Part shown: positions 1 through 5,395 of the stretch, piece by piece
How the letters are laid out: each line of letters opens with the position of its first letter
How positions within the stretch are numbered: the stretch's first letter is position 1
Source: Thiotrichaceae bacterium
GTDB lineage: Bacteria > Pseudomonadota > Gammaproteobacteria > Thiotrichales > Thiotrichaceae
Assembly (NCBI GenBank): GCA_024762625.1
Contig: JANTHA010000113.1
Span: 1-6,809 of the forward strand
DNA: 6,809 bases
Direction: 5' to 3'
Translations under genes and position numbers: made by a program
Notes under the pieces: generated by a model
Databases searched by the model: none
The model's input: only the letters and a program-made list of their open reading frames with translations
Told to the model about the DNA's origin: nothing

Positions 1-240
1 AATATCTACTACAGAAAAGAACAGGAACAAAACCTCAGAGATGAACTGCAATTGCTAAAAAGCTATTTTTCAGAGTCGCTCAAGGAAAACTCAAAAGTTA
101 AATTACAGTTGAAGCTGGCCGAAGAGAAAATAGACCTGCTGGGCGCAAAACAACCGGTTGTAGACGGCATAGATTTTGAAGCCTACCAGGTTTTTGAGAA
201 CACCGTAAAAGAAGCGCAAATGCGTAAGTATCTGAATTAA
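1..240 (+). CDS. 3' end of an unrecognised gene (partial)
   Basis: Frame 1 is open from the first base to a TAA at 238-240, giving 79 residues; the start lies outside the window. The visible part is rich in Glu, Lys, Gln and Leu. From about residue 5 to 48 it reads as one long charged amphipathic helix with regularly spaced leucines, so a coiled coil is likely. It ends in a mixed segment, VVDGIDFEAYQVFENTVKEA, followed by a basic tip (QMRKYLN). There are no transmembrane segments or metal-binding motifs. Codon use is more AT-rich than in nrdA and nrdB, which may mean a different expression class or origin. I do not recognise the family. It converges with the reductase gene, with the palindromic repeat between them. 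That it is coding is fairly secure because the reading frame is open throughout and compositionally coherent, but its function is unknown. Confidence 0.65.
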   Translation, partial: NIYYRKEQEQNLRDELQLLKSYFSESLKENSKVKLQLKLAEEKIDLLGAKQPVVDGIDFEAYQVFENTVKEAQMRKYLN

Positions 241-334
241 TTCGCCTGACACTCCCATCTGGTGCGAGGCTGTTCCTGGCGACAGCCAGCATCCTCAAAT
301 CAGATATAGTCTAGTAGTCTGCTAGAAAAATACT

Positions 335-403
335 CGTCATGCCGGTGCAGACCGGCATCCATTTTAATCAGCATGGATTGCGGCTTGATTCAACGGTATG
401 ACG
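335..403. repeat. REP-like palindromic intergenic element
   Basis: A 69-bp imperfect palindrome between two convergent genes. The ends pair (CGTCAT at 335-340 with ATGACG at 398-403). Inside the left arm is a perfect 8-bp hairpin (ATGCCGGT 339-346, loop GCAG, ACCGGCAT 351-358), and the centre has ATCCAT 357-362 pairing with ATGGAT 373-378. The CGTCATGCCGG...CCGGCATCCA pattern is typical of dispersed repetitive extragenic palindromes in proteobacteria. In RNA it could fold from either strand and help end transcription of both flanking genes, but no T-run follows, so an intrinsic terminator is not supported. Whether it is multicopy in the genome cannot be seen here. Confidence 0.6.
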
Positions 404-409
404 CTTAGA

Positions 410-1474
410 TTATTTGTTTTTCGCAGCGCCGTAGTCAAACGAATCATAAAACAATTGATCCTCTGGCAGGCCCAGTTCAGAAAAACGTTTTTTTGCAGCC
501 TCAATCATGGGCGGCGGTCCGGCCATATACACATCAAAGCCGGATAAGTCAGGGAAATCCTCGGCGACGGCTTGATGCACAAAACCGCGTCGTCCGCGCC
601 AGTCATCATCGTCAGAAACATCCGATAAAACCGGTATGTAGCTGATTTGCGGGTGCTGAAAGGCCCACTTTTTAGCCAGGTCGTCGCGGTATAGATCAGT
701 TTCGCGGCGTACGCCCCAGTATAAATGCAGAGGGCGTTCGTCGCCTTGCTCAATCAGTTGTTCGATCATTCCCTTGATGGGCGCAAAGCCGGTGCCGCCA
801 GCGATAAAAATAATCGGGTGCGCTGTTTGCCCCTGTTCCTTATTATCTGTGTCATTGCCTGTGACTTCTGCGTCACGCACAAAAAAACTGCCGTGCGGCC
901 CTTCGATGCGCACCAGCGCTTTTTCTTTCATTTGTTCAAAGACATGGTCTGTAAAATAGCCGCCTTCCACATGGCGAATATGGAATTCGAGTGTTTCATC
1001 ATTGGAGGGCGAATTGGCGATGGAAAAGGCGCGGCGCTTGTTGTCTTTCAGTAAAAAATCAATATATTGCCCGGCGCGAAACGCCAGCCGCTCGTTGGCG
1101 GGCAAGGTCAGCGTCATTTCCATCACGTCATCTGAAAGTTTGCGCAAAGAAGCCACCCTGGCGGGGAGCGTTTTAACTTCAATTTCAGTTGAGCTGGTGA
1201 TTTCCTTGACTTCCAGCACCAGGTCGGATTTGGCGACTGATACGCAAAAAACGGCGCGCCCTTGCTCATGCTCATGTTCCATTACCGTTAAGGGCAGGCC
1301 GTCAGGGTATTCTACCTGGCCTTCAAGCACCTGACCCAGACAGGTTCCGCAAGAGCCGCTGCGGCATCCATAGGGAAAAGCAACGCCCTGACGCAAGGCT
1401 GCGTCAAGTATGAATTCGTTTTCTTCAACTTCAAAGGTGTGCCCGCTGGGTTGTACTGTGACATGGTGTGACAT
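410..1474 (-). CDS. 2Fe-2S ferredoxin/FAD/NAD(P)H oxidoreductase (glucoseen-reductase-like)
   Basis: This 354-residue cytoplasmic electron-transfer protein moves electrons from NAD(P)H through FAD to a plant-type 2Fe-2S cluster and on to an unknown acceptor. Domain order is ferredoxin (about 1-90), FAD-binding barrel (about 102-205) and NAD-binding domain (about 218-350). Cluster ligands are C37, C42, C45 and C77 (C-x4-C-x2-C, then a distant C). The flavin motif is R148-A-F-S151, with GGYFT at 171-175. The nucleotide-binding glycine loop is GGTGFAPIKGM at 226-236, and AGPPPM follows at 318-323; alanine replaces the cysteine usual at that point in the wider family. A polar insertion of about 15 residues (203-218) lies just before the NAD domain. 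The start is supported by AGGA five bases upstream (minus strand). Relatives are often named CDP-6-deoxy-delta-3,4-glucoseen reductase or oxygenase reductase, but no sugar-pathway or oxygenase gene is nearby, so the substrate is unassigned. Confidence 0.93.
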   Translation of the reverse strand: MSHHVTVQPSGHTFEVEENEFILDAALRQGVAFPYGCRSGSCGTCLGQVLEGQVEYPDGLPLTVMEHEHEQGRAVFCVSVAKSDLVLEVKEITSSTEIEVKTLPARVASLRKLSDDVMEMTLTLPANERLAFRAGQYIDFLLKDNKRRAFSIANSPSNDETLEFHIRHVEGGYFTDHVFEQMKEKALVRIEGPHGSFFVRDAEVTGNDTDNKEQGQTAHPIIFIAGGTGFAPIKGMIEQLIEQGDERPLHLYWGVRRETDLYRDDLAKKWAFQHPQISYIPVLSDVSDDDDWRGRRGFVHQAVAEDFPDLSGFDVYMAGPPPMIEAAKKRFSELGLPEDQLFYDSFDYGAAKNK

Positions 1475-1502
1475 AAATATCCTGGAGTTTGCAATATTAC
1501 AA

Positions 1503-1542
1503 AAAAATACAAAAGACTACATAAGATCACAAGAGACTACAA
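1503..1542 (-). repeat. four 10-bp direct repeats upstream of the reductase gene
   Basis: Four adjacent decamers lie at 1503-1512, 1513-1522, 1523-1532 and 1533-1542. On the minus strand they read TTGTAGTCTC, TTGTGATCTT, ATGTAGTCTT and TTGTATTTTT, roughly TTGTAGTCTT. The first and third are closest: 13 bases match with one difference at a 20-bp offset. One repeat per helical turn puts all copies on the same DNA face, a layout typical of sites for cooperatively binding regulators. They end about 28 bp upstream of the reductase start codon and cover its only promoter-like sequence. The protein that might bind is unknown. Confidence 0.45.
1504..1532 (-). promoter_or_regulatory. candidate weak sigma-70 promoter for the reductase gene
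   Basis: On the minus strand, TTGTGA (1527-1532) and TATTTT (1504-1509) are separated by 17 bp; each matches consensus at 4 of 6 positions. Transcription would start near 1497, giving a leader of roughly 20-25 nt that includes the AGGA ribosome binding site at 1480-1483. The elements coincide with the decameric repeats, so the match may be a by-product of the repeats, or the promoter may depend on whatever binds them. Confidence 0.3.
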
Positions 1543-1570
1543 AAAGGTTCATGGTTTATCGCAAAAAAAA

Positions 1571-1586
1571 TTAAAAATATTTTTAA
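1571..1586. other. perfect 16-bp AT-only palindrome in an AT-rich tract
   Basis: TTAAAAATATTTTTAA is a perfect palindrome inside an almost pure A/T stretch (about 1562-1600). Such tracts bend or melt easily and attract nucleoid proteins. It lies about 70 bp upstream of the DnaA box and well clear of both genes. No specific function can be assigned. Confidence 0.35.
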
Positions 1587-1653
1587 ATTCGTTTTTTCGA
1601 AAGCGTCATCAAACACAAGCGACCAGACAAAGGCGCAGGGAGTTTTGCCCATG

Positions 1654-1662
1654 TTATCCACA
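1654..1662 (+). promoter_or_regulatory. consensus DnaA box upstream of the nrd promoter
   Basis: TTATCCACA is a perfect match to the strong DnaA box consensus TTATNCACA. It is 45 bp upstream of the nrdA -35 element. In Escherichia coli, DnaA boxes upstream of nrdAB link its transcription to replication initiation, so the same role is a reasonable inference. I see no second strong box in the spacer; a lone 9-mer can occur by chance, which limits confidence. Confidence 0.6.
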
Positions 1663-1690
1663 GAATATAACCATGTTTCAAAGAAGATTA

Positions 1691-1706
1691 ACACAATATA
1701 TTGTGG
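1691..1706. promoter_or_regulatory. NrdR box 1 (upstream)
   Basis: ACACAATATATTGTGG matches the NrdR-box consensus ACACWATATATWGTGT at 15 of 16 positions. It abuts the -35 element of the nrdA promoter. NrdR is an ATP-cone, zinc-ribbon repressor that binds such boxes in pairs when dATP is high. Confidence 0.88.
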
Positions 1707-1736
1707 TTGACTGAACAATGGCATACAAGTTATAGT
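1707..1736 (+). promoter_or_regulatory. sigma-70 promoter of the nrdAB operon
   Basis: The -35 element TTGACT (1707-1712) and -10 element TATAGT (1731-1736) each match consensus at 5 of 6 positions and are 18 bp apart. The predicted transcription start is about 1743. Box 1 ends at the base before the -35 and box 2 covers the -10, so bound NrdR would exclude RNA polymerase. It is the best promoter in the spacer although it lies nearly 500 bp from the nrdA start codon. Confidence 0.75.
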
Positions 1737-1738
1737 GT
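1723..1738. promoter_or_regulatory. NrdR box 2 (downstream)
   Basis: ATACAAGTTATAGTGT matches the NrdR consensus at 13 of 16 positions and starts 32 bp after box 1, about three helical turns, which is the spacing known for paired NrdR boxes. It overlaps the -10 hexamer. The weaker half is the left one. Confidence 0.8.
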
Positions 1739-1742
1739 TGTA

Positions 1743-2201
1743 AGTTTATAGAGACGCACATCTGAAAATTTTGTTTTGATCAGGGGCTAACTCATAACTG
1801 GAGTCTTTTTAAAAGATTGATCACATTGATAATCAATTAAAAATACGCGCTAGCCGAAGACCATCGCTTAACAAGGCGTAAGCGCAAAGGACGATAAAAA
1901 AGGTACGGCCAAAGGAAGCAGCACGAAAGCCAAGCGCTTTGCTGCCATCGGAAAATCATTTGCTACAACATGCATTATTAACCACGATAACCTTCGCACA
2001 ATTGAATAAACCTGTTTCAGCTTATTTCAATGTTTCACGCCATCGTGACGGACGCAGTTTTAACATCGCTTTGAATAAAACGGATAAATAAAGGGACAAG
2101 TCAAAAGCAGTCATGCTTTTTACTGATTCCTTGAGATCAGTGTTTTTTAAGCGACAAAGCCGTGGTTATTCGCTTGTTATAGCTTTTTCAGTGGAGGAAA
2201 A
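1743..2201 (+). other. long nrdA 5' leader (predicted, about 460 nt)
   Basis: This stretch between the predicted transcription start and nrdA has no ORF with a standard start and ribosome binding site. It contains several possible RNA hairpins: CGCTTA/TAAGCG (1865-1884), a bulged stem GCAGC-AAAGC with GCTTT-GCTGC (1918-1945), and three consecutive hairpins from 2103 to 2175. I tried to match it to cobalamin, c-di-GMP, preQ1, tmRNA and 6S patterns and found none. It could be a regulatory leader, a separate small RNA ending at the T-run near 2148, or degenerate spacer. The leader length depends on the distant promoter being the real one; I found no convincing promoter close to nrdA. Confidence 0.5.
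2103..2148 (+). terminator. tandem hairpins with T-run; possible attenuator in the nrdA leader
   Basis: The first hairpin is AAAAGCA 2103-2109, loop GTCA, TGCTTTT 2114-2120. It is followed after one base by ACTGAT 2122-2127, an 8-base loop, ATCAGT 2136-2141, then G and six T (2143-2148). The second has the shape of an intrinsic terminator, but the stem is short and AU-rich. It lies 54 nt upstream of the nrdA start codon. A third stem, AAGCGA 2149-2154 with TCGCTT 2170-2175, follows directly. CAGT at 2108-2111 could instead pair with ACTG at 2122-2125, which would disrupt the terminator stem. Function as an attenuator or small-RNA terminator is inference. Confidence 0.4.
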
Positions 2202-5093
2202 ATGCAATCAGCCGAACATAATCAGTATGACCAGCCGGTTACTGATGCGATAGATGAAACCATGCCCAGAACGACCCCGCAAGCACCGCTTGATGCCGCC
2301 ATTTACAAGGTGATCCGCCGTAATGGCAAGGTCACGCCCTTTGATAAAAGCAAAATCGAAGTGGCGCTGACCAAGGCGTTTTTAAGCGTAGAAGGCGGCG
2401 TCGCTGCTGCATCGTCGCGCATCCATGACACCGTTAAGCAATTGACCGAGCAGGTTTCAGGCGGCCTGTTCCGTCGCATGCCGGATGGCGGCATCGTGCA
2501 CATCGAAGATATTCAGGATCAGGTCGAGCTGGCGCTGATGCGTTCCGGCGAACGCAAGGTTGCGCGCGCCTATGTGCTTTATCGTGAAGAGCGCGCCCAT
2601 CTGCGCGCCGAGAAGGCTGAAAAAACACAATCCAAGAAGACATCCCGAAAAAAAGATGTCCTTCATGTCACCACTTCATCTGGGGACACCAAGCCACTTG
2701 ATGAAAATCGCTTGCGCAAGATTGTTGCGGAAGCGGTTTCCGGGCTGGACGGAGTCGATCAAGACACCGTTTTGAAAGAGGCAAGGCGGAATCTGTTTGA
2801 TGGCATCCCGGAAGAGGATGTGGGTTCCGCATTAGTAATGGCAACGCGCGTCATGATCGAGAATGATTCCAATTATTCTTCGGTCGCGGCGCGCTTGTTA
2901 CTTGACAATCTGCGTCATGAGGCGCTTACCTTTTTAAACGGTCGCAGTTCCGAAGCGACCCAGGCGGAAATGGCGAAGCGCTATCCAGCCACCTTTAAAA
3001 AATACATCAAGCAGGCGGTTGAACTGGAATTGCTTGACGAAGAGTTAACCCGCTATGACCTGAACAAACTCGGCGCGGCGCTCAAGCCGGAGCGCGACCA
3101 GCAGTTTACCTACCTGGGGCTGCAAACGCTGTATGACCGTTACTTTATCCACACCGAAGAAGGCGTGCGCTTCGAATTGCCGCAGATTTTCTTCATGCGC
3201 GTTTCGATGGGGCTGGCGATCAATGAAGTCAATCGTGAAGAGCGCGCCATCGAGTTTTACAACCTGCTGTCCAGCTTTAACTTCATGAGCAGCACGCCGA
3301 CTCTGTTCAACTCCGGCACGCGCCGCCCGCAGTTATCTTCCTGCTATCTGACCACCGTACCGGACAGCCTCGACGGCATCTACAGCTCCATCAAGGACAA
3401 TGCGATGCTCTCCAAATTTGCGGGTGGTCTCGGCAATGACTGGACGCGGGTGCGCGGCCTTGGTTCGCACATTAAAGGCACGAACGGCAAATCGCAGGGC
3501 GTGGTGCCATTCCTTAAAGTCACCAACGACACGGCTGTGGCGGTCAATCAGGGCGGCAAGCGCAAGGGCGCAATCTGCGCCTACATGGAAACCTGGCACG
3601 TCGATATCGAGGAATTCCTGGAGCTGCGCAAAAACACCGGCGATGAGCGCCGCCGCACCCATGACATGAACACCGCCAACTGGATTCCCGACTTGTTCAT
3701 GAAGCGCGTCGCCGAAGAGGGTGAATGGACGCTGTTCTCGCCAGAAGAAGTGCCTGACCTGCATGACCTGGTCGGCAAGGAATTTGAAAAAGCCTATGTC
3801 GCCTACGAAGAAAAGGCGGCGCGCGGCGACATCAGCCTGTTCAAGAAAATCAAGGCAGTGGACCTGTGGCGCAAAATGCTCGGCATGTTGTTTGAAACCG
3901 GCCACCCGTGGATCACCTTTAAAGACCCGTGCAATGTGCGCTACAGCAACCAGCATGTGGGCGTGGTGCATAGCTCCAATCTGTGCACCGAAATCATGCT
4001 GCACACCAACGATGACGAAATCGCCGTGTGCAACCTGGGTTCGGTGAATATCGCGGCGCACACCAATGCTGACGGCGTCGATATGGAAAAGCTCGAAAAA
4101 ACCGTCAAGACCGCGATGCGCATGCTGGATAATGTCATTGAATACAATTACTACAGCGTCCCGCAGGCGCGCAATTCCAATATGCAGCATCGTCCGGTCG
4201 GCATGGGCCTGATGGGTTTTCAGGATGCGCTTTACAAGCAAAGCATCCCGTATGCTTCAATGGAGGCGGTTGAATTCGCTGATAAAAGCATGGAGGCGGT
4301 ATCCTACTTTGCGATCAAAACCTCCTCTGATCTGGCGGCCGAGCGCGGCGTTTACCCAAGTTATGAAGGTTCGCTGTGGAGCAAGGGCGTGCTGCCAATA
4401 GATTCGCTGGCGCTCATGGAAGAACAGCGCGGCGAGTATTTTCAGGTGGATAAATCCAGCACACTGGACTGGGATGCGCTACGCAAGCAGATCAAAAAGC
4501 AGGGCATGCGCAACTCCAACACCATGGCGATTGCGCCGACTGCGACCATTTCCAATATCTGCGGTGTAAGCCAGTCGATTGAGCCGACCTACCAGAACCT
4601 GTTCGTCAAATCGAATCTGTCAGGTGAGTTCACCGTGGTCAATCCGTACATGGTGCAGGAGCTCAAAGACCTGGGGCTGTGGGACGAAGTGATGATCAAC
4701 GACCTCAAATACTTCGACGGTAGCGTACAGCAAATCGACCGCATTCCGGACGAGCTGAAAGCCAAATACGCGACCGCCTTCGAAATTGACCCGCGCTGGC
4801 TGATCGAAGCGGGCAGCCGCCGTCAGAAATGGATTGATCAGGGCCAGTCGCTGAATCTGTACATGAAAGAGCCATCCGGCAAAAAACTGGACAATCTGTA
4901 CAAACTGGCCTGGGTGCGCGGCCTGAAAACCACCTACTACCTGCGCTCCATGGGCGCGACTGCGATGGAAAAATCGCAGGAATCCAGTAGTAATACGGGT
5001 GGTGAGAACGCGCCAGAAGCGCCGGAACAACTGGGGTCGGCTGCGCCGAAGGCGTGTAGCATATTGGATCCGGACTGCGAAGCCTGCCAGTAA
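2202..5093 (+). CDS. nrdA: class Ia ribonucleoside-diphosphate reductase, alpha subunit
   Basis: This is the catalytic and allosteric large subunit that reduces NDPs to dNDPs in the cytoplasm with NrdB. It has 963 residues, longer than the E. coli protein because two ATP-cones precede the core. Cone 1 (about 34-135) has the intact signature VIRRNGKVTPFD; cone 2 (about 153-246) has a degenerate one (VTTSSGDTKPLD). In Pseudomonas aeruginosa NrdA, which shares this layout, the first cone senses dATP. The core shows the active-site pair C381 (SSCYL) and C610 (AVCNLGS), N593-C595-E597 (NLCTE), the radical-transfer pair Y912-Y913 (TTYYLRS), and tail cysteines C959 and C962 for thioredoxin/glutaredoxin re-reduction. 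A Ser/Asn/Glu/Pro-rich linker (about 924-947) carries the mobile tail. The start is supported by GGAGG at 2193-2197; the next Met, residue 21, has no such site. It is first in the nrdAB operon behind the NrdR-controlled promoter. Confidence 0.98.
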   Translation: MQSAEHNQYDQPVTDAIDETMPRTTPQAPLDAAIYKVIRRNGKVTPFDKSKIEVALTKAFLSVEGGVAAASSRIHDTVKQLTEQVSGGLFRRMPDGGIVHIEDIQDQVELALMRSGERKVARAYVLYREERAHLRAEKAEKTQSKKTSRKKDVLHVTTSSGDTKPLDENRLRKIVAEAVSGLDGVDQDTVLKEARRNLFDGIPEEDVGSALVMATRVMIENDSNYSSVAARLLLDNLRHEALTFLNGRSSEATQAEMAKRYPATFKKYIKQAVELELLDEELTRYDLNKLGAALKPERDQQFTYLGLQTLYDRYFIHTEEGVRFELPQIFFMRVSMGLAINEVNREERAIEFYNLLSSFNFMSSTPTLFNSGTRRPQLSSCYLTTVPDSLDGIYSSIKDNAMLSKFAGGLGNDWTRVRGLGSHIKGTNGKSQGVVPFLKVTNDTAVAVNQGGKRKGAICAYMETWHVDIEEFLELRKNTGDERRRTHDMNTANWIPDLFMKRVAEEGEWTLFSPEEVPDLHDLVGKEFEKAYVAYEEKAARGDISLFKKIKAVDLWRKMLGMLFETGHPWITFKDPCNVRYSNQHVGVVHSSNLCTEIMLHTNDDEIAVCNLGSVNIAAHTNADGVDMEKLEKTVKTAMRMLDNVIEYNYYSVPQARNSNMQHRPVGMGLMGFQDALYKQSIPYASMEAVEFADKSMEAVSYFAIKTSSDLAAERGVYPSYEGSLWSKGVLPIDSLALMEEQRGEYFQVDKSSTLDWDALRKQIKKQGMRNSNTMAIAPTATISNICGVSQSIEPTYQNLFVKSNLSGEFTVVNPYMVQELKDLGLWDEVMINDLKYFDGSVQQIDRIPDELKAKYATAFEIDPRWLIEAGSRRQKWIDQGQSLNLYMKEPSGKKLDNLYKLAWVRGLKTTYYLRSMGATAMEKSQESSSNTGGENAPEAPEQLGSAAPKACSILDPDCEACQ

Positions 5094-5117
5094 AGGCGTA
5101 TCTGATGTTCGCCTTTT
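5092..5117 (+). terminator. weak terminator-like hairpin at the end of nrdA
   Basis: AAAGGCG (5092-5098, overlapping the stop codon) pairs perfectly with CGCCTTT (5110-5116) across an 11-base loop; a single extra T follows before C. A 7-bp stem with only four T on the 3' side should terminate poorly. Because nrdB lies downstream without an obvious promoter, partial termination or 3'-end protection of nrdA mRNA is more likely than complete termination. Confidence 0.35.
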
Positions 5118-5118
5118 C

Positions 5119-5201
5119 CGATAGCGGCGTTGCCTGACCACTTAATCGCTGTGGCGATTAAGTGGCTTGCCACACAAGTGTGGTCAGGCGCCTTGCTATC
5201 G
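5119..5201. repeat. 83-bp nested inverted repeat between nrdA and nrdB
   Basis: The outer arms pair through CGATAGC 5119-5125 with GCTATCG 5195-5201, GGC 5126-5128 with GCC 5190-5192, and GCCTGACCAC 5132-5141 with GTGGTCAGGC 5180-5189, broken only by bulges of three and two bases. Inside lie a perfect 12-bp hairpin, CCACTTAATCGC 5138-5149, loop TGTG, GCGATTAAGTGG 5154-5165, and a smaller one, CCACA 5170-5174, loop CAAG, TGTGG 5179-5183. The outer arm and inner hairpins share the CCAC and TGTGG bases, so alternative folds compete. It may be a MITE-like insertion or a structured intercistronic RNA controlling processing or the NrdA:NrdB ratio. There is no clear target-site duplication. Confidence 0.75.
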
Positions 5202-5266
5202 ACGCAAATACAAGCATCAGGGGCAACTTAATTTTACAAAACCACCAAAAGGAATGGAGTAGCGGA

Positions 5267-5395
5267 ATGAGCAAGACAAAACGATCAAACCGCCCAGCCA
5301 CAAAAAAAGCAATAGCACGGGCTCAGCAAGCGCGTAACAAAAGGAGAACATACCATGCTAAATTGGGACAACCCGTTAAGCACCGAATTAACTGA
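5267..5395 (+). CDS. small, highly basic ORF overlapping the nrdB start
   Basis: A 42-codon ORF starting at ATG 5267 with GGAG at 5256-5259, seven bases upstream, which is good spacing. The product has seven Lys, seven Arg and two His but no Asp or Glu (for example KTKRSNRPATKKAIARAQQA, then NKRR), so it would be very basic, helix-prone in the middle, and might bind nucleic acid. It ends 41 nt inside nrdB in another frame, and its codons contain the nrdB ribosome binding site, so its translation could couple to nrdB. The frame is also open further upstream, but that would run through the palindrome and lacks a ribosome binding site. I recognise no family. It may be a real leader-type ORF or a chance reading frame; composition and the ribosome binding site favour the former slightly. 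Confidence 0.4.
   Translation: MSKTKRSNRPATKKAIARAQQARNKRRTYHAKLGQPVKHRIN

Noticed and set aside
268..287. GGCTGT/ACAGCC hairpin after the first gene, considered as a terminator
   Set aside because: It has only six base pairs and no following T-run.
1882..2091. 69-codon open frame in the nrdA leader, with protein-like composition near its end
   Set aside because: It has no ATG or GTG; only internal TTG codons without a ribosome binding site are available. It could be a gene remnant, but that cannot be supported from the sequence.
2113..2253. 46-codon ORF starting inside the leader hairpin and overlapping the nrdA start
   Set aside because: There is no Shine-Dalgarno sequence at a workable distance, and the downstream half is just another frame of nrdA.
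3333..4241. 302-codon minus-strand open frame opposite nrdA
   Set aside because: It is a shadow of the high-GC coding pattern of nrdA; it has no ribosome binding site, and the plus-strand frame is unambiguous.
5132..5189. Resemblance of the inverted repeat to an integron attC site (GCCTGAC ... GTCAGGC)
   Set aside because: The invariant AAC/GTT core is not present (GAC/GTC instead), the stem lacks the expected attC bulge pattern, and there is no integrase or cassette context.
5162..5266. Upstream extension of the small basic ORF to an ATG at 5162
   Set aside because: That start lies inside the palindrome arm and has no ribosome binding site; the internal ATG at 5267 has one.
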